Assembly: GCA_910578845.1 (NCBI GenBank)
Contig: CAJTSL010000010.1
Span: 1-64,000, forward strand
DNA length: 64,000 bases
Direction: 5' to 3'
Source: an uncultured Lachnospiraceae bacterium
Lineage (GTDB): Bacteria > Bacillota > Clostridia > Lachnospirales > Lachnospiraceae
Shown here: positions 17,463 to 26,280 of the stretch, piece by piece
How the letters are laid out: each line of letters opens with the position of its first letter
How positions within the stretch are numbered: the stretch's first letter is position 1
Program-made: the position numbers and the translations under genes
Notes under the pieces: generated by a model
Databases searched by the model: none
Told to the model about the DNA's origin: nothing
What the model saw: the letters and a program-made list of their open reading frames with translations, nothing else

Positions 17463-19142
17463 ATGAGAACAATTTATGGTGCTAATCTGGGAATTTTGCC
17501 GGGAGACGATCCGCGTTTGGCTCTTGTGATAAAAGAAGCGCTTGCCAAGTTACACGGCATAGAGAATGTGTCATTGACATTAGAGCCTGGCGAATACCAT
17601 TTTTATCCGCAATATGCGGCGTCGGGCAGATTTAGTATATCGAACCATCACAAATGTGAAGAAAGAGCGGTGGCGTTTTGGCTGGAAGATTTTACGCATT
17701 TTGAAATTAATGGCGCTGGAAGCAGGTTCATTTTCCATACGGACATTCTGCCCTTTTATCTGCATAAGAGCAGAAATATTTCCTTTCGCGATTTTAGCGT
17801 GGATTATGCCATCCCTGCTTATTCGGAAGGAGAGATCATTAGCGTAAGCCGGCAGAAAATGGTGGTGAAGATCAACCCTGAAAAGTATCAATGGCAGGTG
17901 AAAGATCATTGCCTGTACTTTACTGGTGAGAATTATTGTCATCCGCTGCATCTTAGCATGGAGATGGATAGCATGTCTGGCGGGCCTGCTTATGGGACGG
18001 ACGATCTTTATTTTGGTACGCCGCAACAGGAAGTGGGGCTTCACCCGTTCATTGAACAAGTAGATTCTGACAAAGTATGCTTTACTTTAAGGGAAGAAGA
18101 ACATTTCTTTGCAGGAAGCCGTGCGGGGAATAAATTGGTGCTACGGCATCATCCGCGGAGCAATCCGGTCTTTTATGCATCCGATACGGATGATCTGCGC
18201 TTAGAGAAAGTGAAGATCCATCATGCGGAAGGCATGGGCATCCTGGCGGAGCGCTGTACGAATATCAGCCTTTATGATTTTCATGTGCTTCCAGAGGAGA
18301 GGAATCCTCGCTGCTTTAGTGCGTCGGCTGATGCCGCACATTTTGTAGGCTGTGCAGGGAAGATTGTGCTGGAAGGCTGTCGCTTTGAGAAGCAAATGGA
18401 TGACGGGGTGAATGTACATGGTTTCTATTCTCCGGTGGAGAAGAAGATGGGTGATAATCAGCTAATGCTAGGATGGGGACATCCGGAGCAGGTTGGCGTG
18501 AGACTGGCGCGCGAAGGTGATGAAGCGGCAATTATGGGGGCACGGAGCCTGCGGCCTGTCTGGAAGGGACGTTTTGAAAGTGTTACGCTTTTAGGACAGG
18601 GCGTATTGGCAGTATTCGACAGACAATTGCCGGAGGCCTTTCCTGAAAATGCAGTAGTCGAAAATCTGACGCTTTCGCCGAATGTCGTGATCAGGAAGTG
18701 TGAATTTCGGCGGAACCGGGCAAGAGGGATTTTGCTTACGTGCAGGAAAGCCTTGGTAGAAGATTGTGTATTCGAAACTGCGGGAGCGGCTGTTTATCTG
18801 GAAGGAGAGGCCTGTTCCTGGTATGAATCCGGGGCAGTTGGGTCAATTGTCATCAAAAATAACCATTTTCTAAACTGTGCTTATATCCCTGCGTGGGGAG
18901 AAGCACCTGTTACAGTATGCCCTAAAGTGGAAAGCGATGAGGACTGGTACTATCATGAGAACCTGGAACTGGTCAAAAACAGATTTGCTTGTTTTGATGA
19001 GCGGGTACTGTATGCGAGACATATTAGGCGTATATTGCTCATGGATAATATCTATTGCCAGACCGGGGCGTATCCGCCCAGAGAGGGCAGGCGGTTTGAT
19101 TTGACAAATTATGGGTTTTTCTCTGAAGAATATAATTTATAG
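17463..19142 (+). CDS. GH110-like alpha-1,3-galactosidase, parallel beta-helix
   Basis: A 559-residue protein of the right-handed beta-helix type. ATG 17463 is chosen because GGAGGGG (17450-17456) lies six bases upstream. The QMDDGVNVHGFY segment around residue 315 matches the acidic DDGxNVHG motif characteristic of GH110 alpha-1,3-galactosidases, which cleave the Gal-alpha-1,3-Gal of blood-group B and related glycans. Repeating strands with isoleucine/valine ladders (SIVIKNNHFLNC, VVIRKCEFRRN) support the helix fold. No signal peptide is visible, so it should be intracellular. It follows the ABC operon after a terminator. Assignment to GH110 rests on motif and length; another beta-helix glycosidase family is possible. 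Confidence 0.8.
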   Translation: MRTIYGANLGILPGDDPRLALVIKEALAKLHGIENVSLTLEPGEYHFYPQYAASGRFSISNHHKCEERAVAFWLEDFTHFEINGAGSRFIFHTDILPFYLHKSRNISFRDFSVDYAIPAYSEGEIISVSRQKMVVKINPEKYQWQVKDHCLYFTGENYCHPLHLSMEMDSMSGGPAYGTDDLYFGTPQQEVGLHPFIEQVDSDKVCFTLREEEHFFAGSRAGNKLVLRHHPRSNPVFYASDTDDLRLEKVKIHHAEGMGILAERCTNISLYDFHVLPEERNPRCFSASADAAHFVGCAGKIVLEGCRFEKQMDDGVNVHGFYSPVEKKMGDNQLMLGWGHPEQVGVRLAREGDEAAIMGARSLRPVWKGRFESVTLLGQGVLAVFDRQLPEAFPENAVVENLTLSPNVVIRKCEFRRNRARGILLTCRKALVEDCVFETAGAAVYLEGEACSWYESGAVGSIVIKNNHFLNCAYIPAWGEAPVTVCPKVESDEDWYYHENLELVKNRFACFDERVLYARHIRRILLMDNIYCQTGAYPPREGRRFDLTNYGFFSEEYNL

Positions 19143-19203
19143 CATAGCCTGCGCTTCCTTTTTGTGTAAATGAATGGTAAAATAACTGATATCATAGAAT
19201 AAG

Positions 19204-19227
19204 TCTTAGCTTATTCGTAAGCTAAGA
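19204..19227 (+). promoter_or_regulatory. perfect hairpin with TTCG loop before pcp
   Basis: TCTTAGCTTA (19204-19213) pairs exactly with TAAGCTAAGA (19218-19227) around the stable tetraloop sequence TTCG. No T-run follows, so it is more likely a transcript-stabilising or translation-affecting structure than a terminator. Confidence 0.6.
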
Positions 19228-19247
19228 GAAAGGCATGGTTTATCGGA

Positions 19248-19889
19248 TTGAAAATATTAGTCACCGGATTTGATGCGTTTGGAGGAGAGAGGATCAATCC
19301 CGCGCTTGAGACTGTAAAAAGATTGCCTGATTATATTGCGGGCGCGGAAATCGTGAAATTAGAAGTCCCGACAGTATGCCATAAATGCTTACAGGTAATC
19401 GAAGAAGCGATCCGTCAGCTAGACCCGGATGTAGTCTTATCCGTAGGACAGGCAGGAGGCAGAGCGGAGATTAGCGTAGAGCGCGTGGGGATCAATGTGG
19501 ATGATTACCGGATCCCGGATAATGAAGGGAATCAGCCCATTGATGAGCCGGTTGTGTTAGGCGGCCCGGCAGCCTATTTCGTGACTGTTCCGGTCAAGGC
19601 AATGGTACAGAAGATTCGGGAGAGGAATATCCCGGCTTCTATCTCTAATTCGGCAGGCACTTTTGTCTGTAATCATGTGACGTATGGCGTCTGCCATATG
19701 CTTGCCACGAAGTATCCTGGCAAGCGCAGCGGATTCCTTCATATCCCGTATTTGCCTGAACAGGTGCTTGATAAGAGGAACCAGCCGTCGATGTCCCAGG
19801 AGATGATGGTGCATGCTATGGAGGCGGCGATAGAAGCAGTGATTGAGACGAAAGCGGACATAAAAGCGATAGGCGGTATGCTTCACTGA
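19248..19889 (+). CDS. pcp: pyrrolidone-carboxylate peptidase (pyroglutamyl peptidase I)
   Basis: A 213-residue cytoplasmic cysteine peptidase of family C15 that removes N-terminal pyroglutamate from peptides. It starts with MKILVTGFDAFGG, the family signature, using TTG 19248; AGAGAAAGG lies about 14 bases upstream and no in-frame ATG is available. Catalytic residues are visible: Cys141 in GTFVCNHVTYG, His165 in FLHIPYLP, and a Glu in the VGQAGGR-E region. Length matches the family. It is likely monocistronic, between the glycan locus and the beta-lactam module. Confidence 0.93.
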   Translation: MKILVTGFDAFGGERINPALETVKRLPDYIAGAEIVKLEVPTVCHKCLQVIEEAIRQLDPDVVLSVGQAGGRAEISVERVGINVDDYRIPDNEGNQPIDEPVVLGGPAAYFVTVPVKAMVQKIRERNIPASISNSAGTFVCNHVTYGVCHMLATKYPGKRSGFLHIPYLPEQVLDKRNQPSMSQEMMVHAMEAAIEAVIETKADIKAIGGMLH

Positions 19890-19909
19890 AAAATTTTACA
19901 GAAATAGGA

Positions 19910-19938
19910 TTGACATGTAAATCCTACTAATGTAAGAT
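19910..19938 (+). promoter_or_regulatory. promoter of the PBP-beta-lactamase operon
   Basis: TTGACA (19910-19915), 17-bp spacer, TAAGAT (19933-19938). The -10 box is overlapped by a BlaI-type operator (19925-19934). Confidence 0.8.
19925..19934 (+). promoter_or_regulatory. BlaI-type operator 1 of the PBP operon
   Basis: TACTAATGTA matches the BlaI/MecI consensus TACAnnTGTA with one mismatch and overlaps the -10 box. ATGTAAGATTT (19930-19940) is the exact inverse of AAATCTTACAT (19975-19985), linking it to the second operator. Confidence 0.65.
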
Positions 19939-19980
19939 TTGAATAGGGCGAAATCCACAAAAATTTTTGGATTTAAATCT

Positions 19981-19990
19981 TACATATGTA
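19981..19990 (+). promoter_or_regulatory. BlaI-type operator 2 of the PBP operon
   Basis: TACATATGTA is a perfect match to TACAnnTGTA, located in the untranslated leader about 48 bases before the PBP start codon. Confidence 0.75.
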
Positions 19991-20037
19991 ATATTTATGA
20001 ATGTAGTATATCGCGAAGGAGGATTTTGAAAAATATC

Positions 20038-22839
20038 ATGTCGTGGAAGTACCAGATCAGGCTTTGGCTGCTGCAAATGATTCTGATTGTCCTATGTGCC
20101 TTGTTATTGTATCGTTTATGGGTCTTACAGATCGTGAATGGCGAACAATATGCAATGGATTATGAATTGAAGATCACCAGAACGGTGCGGGAAAGCAATA
20201 CAAGAGGCCTCATATATGACTGCAACGGGGAAATATTGGCATATAATGAACTTGTCTTTACCGTTACCATGGTAGATGATGGGGAATATGCTTCTAAACG
20301 CGAGAAGCAGTTATCTTTGAACAGCATGATTTATCGTGTCATTTGCAAGCTTGCCAGCCAGCATGAGAAAGTCAATAATGAATTAAAGATAGAGGTGGGA
20401 GCGGACGGCAACTATGAATATACCGTAACAGGGAACGCGCTGTTGCGTTTTCAGGCGGATGTTCTCGGGATAGCGGATGTTAGTAAAATGACAAGCGAGC
20501 AAAGAGGAATGAGCGCAGAAGATATGGTCAGCTACCTTGCAGGAAACCAGAGGTTCGCATTATATGGGGAAGGAAAAGACAATTATACAGGAGAAGCGCT
20601 ACAGGCATATGGATTGCCGGAAGCATATACGAAAGAAGAAGCGCTGGCAGTCGTAGGGATCCGTTATATGCTTTCTGCCAATGCCTATAGGAGATATGTG
20701 CCTGTGACGATAGCAAGGGATGTATCGGAAGAAACGGCGGCGTATATCATGGAGAATAATCAATCTTTAGCAGGCATTAGCATTGGAGAGGATTGGGAAA
20801 GGATCTACACCGGGGGAGAAGCTTTTTCCCATATTCTTGGCTATATCGGTAAGATTTCAGAAGATGAGCTGGAACGGTATGCAGATTCGGACAAGCGTTA
20901 CACGGTAGATTCCATGATTGGGAAAGCAGGCATTGAGCAGTACATGGAAGAGACGTTGCAGGGGATTGATGGTGAGAGGCGGATTACGGTAAACAATGTC
21001 GGCAAGGCGATCGGAGAGGGGGAAGCCGTCAGGGATATGGTAAGCGGCAGGGATGTATTTCTTTCCATTGATAAGGATTTACAGATGGTGGTATATGATA
21101 TATTAGAGCAGAATCTGGCGATGATTGTATCTGATAATCTGATCAATGCCAAAAGATTTGACAAGTCACGGATTACGGATACTACCGATATCCGTATCCC
21201 GGTTTATGATGCCTATATGGCGTTAATCAATATCAATGTGATCCGGTTACAGGAGTTGGACAGTTCTTTCGCCACTGACTTGGAACGGGACATAGCAGGC
21301 GCATTGCAAGAGAAATATAGCGAAGCGATGGAAAGGCTCCAAGACGAATTGCTGGAAGGCTATACGGATTTTCAGGCATTACCGGAAGAAATGCAGGAAT
21401 ATTTATCATATCTGATAGATGAAAAGGAACTGGTCAGGAAAGAGACAGTCAATATGGAAGACACATTATACCGGGAATGGGAGCGCAAAAGTGATTTAAA
21501 CATCAAAGAATTCTTGCTTCATGCAATGGACAATGGCTGGATAGCATCAGAATTCATTGACACAAAACAGCGGTATCTGTCAATGGATGAAATGTATAGC
21601 TTATTGATAGAAGGCATCAAGAAAAGGTTAGATCATGATATAGGATTTCAAAAGCTGTTGTTTAAATGGCTGCTGATGGAAGAACAGATCACGGGAAGGG
21701 AAGTATGTTTGCTTCTCTATGCCCAGGGCGTTTTGTCCGATATGGATAATGACTATGTTAAATTATCGTCTGGTGGGATAGATGCCTTTTCTTTCCTGAA
21801 GAAGAAAATAGAGCAGACAGAGATCACGCCGGCAATGCTGGCTCTTGACCCCTGCTCTGCGTCTGCCGCTGTCGTATGCCCGGAGAATGGGAAAGTATTG
21901 GCATTGGTCTCGTACCCGGGCTATGATAATAACCGATTGGCCAATCAGATGGATGCGGCTTATTATAACAGCCTTTTAAATGATGCATCGCTGCCTTTAT
22001 ATAACAGAGCCACCCAGCAGCTAACGGCGCCGGGGTCTACTTTTAAACCGATCACTGTAATAGCGGGCATGCAGGAAGGCGTAATCTCTCCCGACAGCGC
22101 TGTTTTCTGCGACGGCATATTCGATAAAGTAGAGCCTGTGCTAAAATGCTGGAAGCATTCCGGTCATGGGAATGTAGGCAATGTAGAGACTGCGTTACAG
22201 TTTTCCTGTAATGATTATCTATGTGAAATTGCATATAAGCTGGGCATGGGAGATAATAAGGAATATACGGATGCCAAAGCGTTACATACATTGCAAGAAT
22301 ATGCCGGGATCTTTTATCTGGATGAGAAATCGGGCGTTGAAATCGCAGAATCCGAACCGCATCTGACGGACGCTTATGCCATCCCTTCTGCAATTGGGCA
22401 GGGCACGCACAATTATACGACAGTACAGCTTGCAAGATATGTGAATATTGTTGCCGCCAAAGGAGAGGCTTATCCGCTGTCCCTCATAGAGGGGATCACG
22501 GATGTGGGCGGAAATTTTGTAGAGGTGAAAAAGCCGCCAGGAGAAAGAGTGGAATTACCGGATACGGTATGGGATGCGACATGCCTTGGCATGCAGCAGT
22601 TTGCGCAGAGTAACGCCGCGTTCAGGGATATGGGGATTCCTCTTTGCGGGAAAACCGGGACAGCACAAGAAGCAAAGAACAGACCGGATCATGCGCTGTT
22701 TGTCGGGTATGCGCCAGCAGATACGGCAGAGATCGCAATTGCAGTGCGGATTGCCAACGGGTATGGATCATCCAATGTGACAACAATAGGCAGGGCTATT
22801 TTTGATTACTATTTTGACCAAGTTCATGGCATGGAATAG
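20038..22839 (+). CDS. class B penicillin-binding protein (transpeptidase) with large insertion
   Basis: Membrane-anchored peptidoglycan transpeptidase, 933 residues from ATG 20038. AAGGAGG lies 15 bases upstream; TTG 20026 would add four residues. A single N-terminal helix (LLQMILIVLCALLLYRLWVL) is followed by the PBP dimerisation domain with RGLIYDCNGEILAYN. Catalytic motifs are S667TFK, S723CN and K872TG. Between about residues 360 and 600 there is a helical, charged insertion not seen in standard PBP2/SpoVD enzymes. The operator sites and the adjoining beta-lactamase indicate that it is induced by beta-lactams, suggesting a low-affinity replacement transpeptidase like PBP2a; that role is inference. 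Confidence 0.9.
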   Translation: MSWKYQIRLWLLQMILIVLCALLLYRLWVLQIVNGEQYAMDYELKITRTVRESNTRGLIYDCNGEILAYNELVFTVTMVDDGEYASKREKQLSLNSMIYRVICKLASQHEKVNNELKIEVGADGNYEYTVTGNALLRFQADVLGIADVSKMTSEQRGMSAEDMVSYLAGNQRFALYGEGKDNYTGEALQAYGLPEAYTKEEALAVVGIRYMLSANAYRRYVPVTIARDVSEETAAYIMENNQSLAGISIGEDWERIYTGGEAFSHILGYIGKISEDELERYADSDKRYTVDSMIGKAGIEQYMEETLQGIDGERRITVNNVGKAIGEGEAVRDMVSGRDVFLSIDKDLQMVVYDILEQNLAMIVSDNLINAKRFDKSRITDTTDIRIPVYDAYMALININVIRLQELDSSFATDLERDIAGALQEKYSEAMERLQDELLEGYTDFQALPEEMQEYLSYLIDEKELVRKETVNMEDTLYREWERKSDLNIKEFLLHAMDNGWIASEFIDTKQRYLSMDEMYSLLIEGIKKRLDHDIGFQKLLFKWLLMEEQITGREVCLLLYAQGVLSDMDNDYVKLSSGGIDAFSFLKKKIEQTEITPAMLALDPCSASAAVVCPENGKVLALVSYPGYDNNRLANQMDAAYYNSLLNDASLPLYNRATQQLTAPGSTFKPITVIAGMQEGVISPDSAVFCDGIFDKVEPVLKCWKHSGHGNVGNVETALQFSCNDYLCEIAYKLGMGDNKEYTDAKALHTLQEYAGIFYLDEKSGVEIAESEPHLTDAYAIPSAIGQGTHNYTTVQLARYVNIVAAKGEAYPLSLIEGITDVGGNFVEVKKPPGERVELPDTVWDATCLGMQQFAQSNAAFRDMGIPLCGKTGTAQEAKNRPDHALFVGYAPADTAEIAIAVRIANGYGSSNVTTIGRAIFDYYFDQVHGME

Positions 22840-22890
22840 ATGCTTATAATTGCCTGATAGAGGCGGTCGGGAAAGGAGACGAGGAGAAGC

Positions 22891-24039
22891 ATGAAAATAA
22901 AAGCTTGGAGAAGATGTCAGGGAATGTTATGCTATGTGCTTTTGGGCATGGCAATCCTGACAGGATGCGCAGATAAGAAAGCGGCGCATGGTGACGGGGG
23001 AAACATAGCAGTTAATGAGGAATTGGCAGCAGATGTAACGGTAGCAGAGAGCAGCATAGAGCTAGAGGGAAACACGATAGCAGATGGTGGCACAGGTTTA
23101 GAAGGAAACACGATAACAGATGATGGCACGGATTTAGAAGGAAACGTGATAACAGACGATGGCACGGATTTAGAGGGAAACACGATAGCAGATGATGCCA
23201 CAGGTTTAGGGGAAACGATAGCGATAGAAGAAGTGGCAGGAAGCGCGGAGCAGGAGAAGGAGCCGGAAATGGTGGAGGCAGACTGGTCAGCGTATTTCCA
23301 CGGCTTAAATGGCGCGGCAGTTCTATACGATGCATCGCAGAACCGATATGTGGTGTACAATGACGATTTGGCAATGACAAGACGGTCACCTTGTTCTACT
23401 TTTAAGATTATTTCCTCGCTAATCGCCTTAGAGAAAGGGATCATTGTGCAGGAGGATTCCGTACGTACATGGAGCGGTGAAACGTTCTGGAATGAGGATT
23501 GGAATAAAGACCTGGGATTTCAAGAAGCATTTCGTTGTTCCAGTGTCTGGTATTTTAGGGAGGTAATTGATGAGATCGGCAAAGAGACGATGCAGGAAGA
23601 GTTAGACAAGCTCGGTTATGGCAACTGTGACATTACCGATTGGGAAGGCAGGTTAAACAGCAATAATAACAATCGTGCCCTGACAGGGTTCTGGATTGAA
23701 TCATCGCTTGCAATTTCCCCGAGAGAACAAGTGGATGTGATGAAGCGCATTTTCGGGAGCGATTCGTCATATTCGGCGCAGGCGTTGCAGGAATTAGAGC
23801 AGGCAATGTTCCAGGAGGAAGAAAGCAAAGAGGGTCTTTCCCTATACGGAAAGACCGGGATGGGAAAAGCGCAGGGCATTGTCGTTGACGCATGGTTTAC
23901 CGGTTTTGCAAAGCATGGGGAATCGAAGCTGTATTATTGTGTATATCTTGGCAGGACAGATGGCATGCAAGTATCCAGCGCTGTGGCAAGAGAAATTGCA
24001 ACAGAAATTGTCTCGGAGTATTTAGTCAATTTGCCATAA
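22891..24039 (+). CDS. class D beta-lactamase, lipoprotein
   Basis: A 382-residue enzyme. The signal peptide ends in a lipobox (ILTGC, Cys about 28), so it is anchored outside the membrane. Residues 58-105 are four 12-residue repeats of the LEGNTIxDDGTD type, an acidic tether. The catalytic domain has class D motifs: S169TFK with the carbamylated Lys172, SSV (217-219), YGN (243-245) and K321TG, followed by WFTGF. It starts 51 bases after the PBP gene in the same operon. It resembles Gram-positive class D enzymes of clostridia and bacilli. Its 3' end overlaps the end of blaR1 by 18 bases on the opposite strand. Confidence 0.92.
   Translation: MKIKAWRRCQGMLCYVLLGMAILTGCADKKAAHGDGGNIAVNEELAADVTVAESSIELEGNTIADGGTGLEGNTITDDGTDLEGNVITDDGTDLEGNTIADDATGLGETIAIEEVAGSAEQEKEPEMVEADWSAYFHGLNGAAVLYDASQNRYVVYNDDLAMTRRSPCSTFKIISSLIALEKGIIVQEDSVRTWSGETFWNEDWNKDLGFQEAFRCSSVWYFREVIDEIGKETMQEELDKLGYGNCDITDWEGRLNSNNNNRALTGFWIESSLAISPREQVDVMKRIFGSDSSYSAQALQELEQAMFQEEESKEGLSLYGKTGMGKAQGIVVDAWFTGFAKHGESKLYYCVYLGRTDGMQVSSAVAREIATEIVSEYLVNLP
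23062..23205 (+). repeat. four 36-bp in-frame repeats in the beta-lactamase tether
   Basis: Units start at 23062, 23098, 23134 and 23170. Each encodes LEGN-(T/V)-I-(A/T)-D-(D/G)-(G/A)-T-(D/G). A degenerate fifth unit follows at 23206. Confidence 0.92.
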
Positions 24040-25845
24040 ATGGCAATCCGAGAGAATCGCAAGGGTAAGGTCTGCGGCAGCAGGGCCGGTTGCGGCTTCG
24101 CTGGCATGGATATTGGTGGCGAAGAAATAGGTGTTGTCTTCTTGTTCCAAATAGCCGATGAACCAGCCGCAGACATTTTCTCCGCCTGTTTCTATCGTAC
24201 CGGTTTTTCCATAGAGCGTCCCCTGGCTGTCGCTAGACAGGAGAAGCGTCTTTTTCATGGCTTCCATGTTCTCCTCGGAAAAGGCAAATCCGTCAAATTG
24301 GTTGTCGTATAGTTTTTGCAATGATTCAACTTGCTCAATAGGAGAGATCTTTAGGGTAGAATCTAACCAATAGGAGGAAATATCGTTGCCAATGCGCTGG
24401 TTGCCATATCCGATCTGTTGGATATAATCGTTGATTGCTGTATACCCGGTTTTCTGATCAAGCGCTTGGAAATACCAAGTAACGGAGTCCTGCATGGCAG
24501 TGATAAGCGTCTGGTCTTTGTTCCACTGCTCGTATTGATACGGCGTCCCGTCCCATGGGATAAGGGACGATTCTTCTGTAATGGCGCCGGATTCCAATGC
24601 GAATAAGGCACTATAGATTTTATAAGTAGAGGCAGGCGGTATACGTGTGACGGCGGCTTCTTCGTTATAAATCTGCCATGTGTCTTGTGCGCGATCGTAT
24701 AGTACGAAACAGCCGTCATAGCCGCGGAATACATCTTCTAAGTCGAGAGATAGGATATTCCCTCTGTTTCCTGCAAAAAGATAGGTATCGTCAGCGGCGT
24801 GAATGGATAAAACCGGAGCCACACTTAGAACGAATATGACGATAATGGCATAAATTAGCACGTTTTGCAGTTTGCGCCGGAAGGAAGATGGACGATAGGA
24901 TGCAATATTCATAATTCTTTTCCGCATCTGTTTCATGCCCCCGCTTATGCCAGTCATGAAAGGAAAAGGCGCAAAAGCGGCTTCTTTGGTGAAATTTAAC
25001 AGCGTATGCCCATAATCTGCATAAGCGTCTTCCCCGAGCATCTCCAGGACGGCAGTATCGCAGGCGATTTCCCTGTCATTGTGCATTTCTTTGATCGCAT
25101 ATCTGACAACCGGATTGAACCAGTATAAGATACTAACGACATTTGCCAGATAATTTACCAGCGTATCCATATGCTTATAGTGTTGTAATTCGTGCAGCAA
25201 CATATAGCGGATGTCTTTGAGCGGATAATCACCGATCAGGCCAAGCGGCAGATAAATGCATGGCTTGAAGAAACCTGCTATGACGGGAGATTTTAAAAAG
25301 GCGCTGGTACGGATCGGGATGTGCCTTTTAATGCCCATTTCATTTAGGCAGTCAAGATATAACTGATATAAGATCCTGTTTTCTAAAGGCAGGGTGGATT
25401 TGTGGAAAATACGGAAACGGTACATTGTTCTGATCGTGGCTAAGAGCGTGAGGAACATGCCTGTCATCCATAAGGCGCATAGAAGGATGCCGATAGAGGA
25501 AGGCGCGTTTTGGCTGATGGAGACAGAGAAATCATTCATCCAGCTTGCCGCGGGCGCAGGCGGTTTCATTGTCAGGGTGCCGGCGCCTGTCGCCGTAGAA
25601 GAAGCGGCAGTGTCTCCTAGAAAAGTAAGCCATGCAAGGAGACGGGACAAGAATGCATGCGGAAAGCGCATTATTTTGATGGGCGCAAAGGGAACGGCCA
25701 GTATGCCAAAGAGCAAAAACCATATTTGGTATTGCGTACGGCTCGTCAAAATATTTTTCAAACCATATTTGAGTCCCGTCAGGATGCCAATGAGCAAACT
25801 AATATATAGGTTACAGAGAAAGAAGCGAATTGCAAAGCCTGTCAT
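24022..25845 (-). CDS. blaR1: BlaR1-type beta-lactam sensor/M56 protease
   Basis: A 607-residue membrane sensor-transducer. The N-terminal part has several membrane helices and a cytoplasmic zinc-protease domain of family M56 with HELQH (His218, Glu219, His222). A further helix near residues 325-345 leads to an extracellular class D beta-lactamase-like sensor with S406TYK, SVT, YGN and K547TG. Beta-lactam acylation of Ser406 would activate the protease, leading to loss of BlaI repression. ATG 25845 follows AAAGGAG and lies two bases beyond the blaI stop, so the two are one operon. The sensor resembles the neighbouring beta-lactamase, as expected for the family. Confidence 0.93.
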   Translation of the reverse strand: MTGFAIRFFLCNLYISLLIGILTGLKYGLKNILTSRTQYQIWFLLFGILAVPFAPIKIMRFPHAFLSRLLAWLTFLGDTAASSTATGAGTLTMKPPAPAASWMNDFSVSISQNAPSSIGILLCALWMTGMFLTLLATIRTMYRFRIFHKSTLPLENRILYQLYLDCLNEMGIKRHIPIRTSAFLKSPVIAGFFKPCIYLPLGLIGDYPLKDIRYMLLHELQHYKHMDTLVNYLANVVSILYWFNPVVRYAIKEMHNDREIACDTAVLEMLGEDAYADYGHTLLNFTKEAAFAPFPFMTGISGGMKQMRKRIMNIASYRPSSFRRKLQNVLIYAIIVIFVLSVAPVLSIHAADDTYLFAGNRGNILSLDLEDVFRGYDGCFVLYDRAQDTWQIYNEEAAVTRIPPASTYKIYSALFALESGAITEESSLIPWDGTPYQYEQWNKDQTLITAMQDSVTWYFQALDQKTGYTAINDYIQQIGYGNQRIGNDISSYWLDSTLKISPIEQVESLQKLYDNQFDGFAFSEENMEAMKKTLLLSSDSQGTLYGKTGTIETGGENVCGWFIGYLEQEDNTYFFATNIHASEAATGPAAADLTLAILSDCHLWQID

Positions 25846-25847
25846 TT

Positions 25848-26234
25848 TTATGGTTCTCCTTTTGGGGGATTCTTAGAAAGCAGGGCGCGCAGCGAAGCGA
25901 TTTCGGTCTCCGAGAGCTTGTTGTTGTCGATATAAGCGGACAGCATGGAAGTAATATTGCCATTATAGAACCGTTTTAAGAACGAATTGCTCTCCTGCCC
26001 GATATACTCCGCTTCCTTTACGAGTGGCGTATAGACGAATACGCGGCTCTGCTTCTCATACGTAAGCACGCCTTTTGTAACCAGGCGCTTGATTAATGTC
26101 TGAATGGTTTTGGGGCTCCATGCCGTTGTTTTGACCAGGCGGTCCGTGATGTCGTTTGTGCTGATAGGGGCATGTTTCCAGACGATCTTCATGACCTCGA
26201 ACTCAGCTTCAGAGATTTGTGGTAATGCTTTCAT
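25848..26234 (-). CDS. blaI: BlaI/MecI-type repressor
   Basis: A 128-residue repressor. ATG 26234 is chosen because GGAGGA lies six bases upstream. The N-terminal winged helix reads ISEAEFEVMKIVWKHAPIS and TAWSPKTIQTLIKRLVTKG. The C-terminal helices (about 75-125) form the dimerisation part that BlaR1-dependent proteolysis inactivates. A TACAAATGTA operator lies 21 bases upstream of the start, so it likely represses its own operon and the PBP-beta-lactamase operon. Confidence 0.93.
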   Translation of the reverse strand: MKALPQISEAEFEVMKIVWKHAPISTNDITDRLVKTTAWSPKTIQTLIKRLVTKGVLTYEKQSRVFVYTPLVKEAEYIGQESNSFLKRFYNGNITSMLSAYIDNNKLSETEIASLRALLSKNPPKGEP

Positions 26235-26254
26235 ATGACATCCTCCGATGTTCT

Positions 26255-26264
26255 TACAAATGTA
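26255..26264 (-). promoter_or_regulatory. BlaI-type operator of the blaI-blaR1 operon
   Basis: TACAAATGTA matches TACAnnTGTA exactly, just downstream of the predicted transcription start and upstream of the ribosome site. Confidence 0.75.
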
Positions 26265-26280
26265 ATAGTATAATATACTT

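Noticed and set aside
23012..23444. Two long minus-strand frames (125 and 170 residues) opposite the beta-lactamase start
   Set aside because: They arise from the 36-bp repeats read on the other strand, giving proline/serine-rich repeats; there is no start signal.
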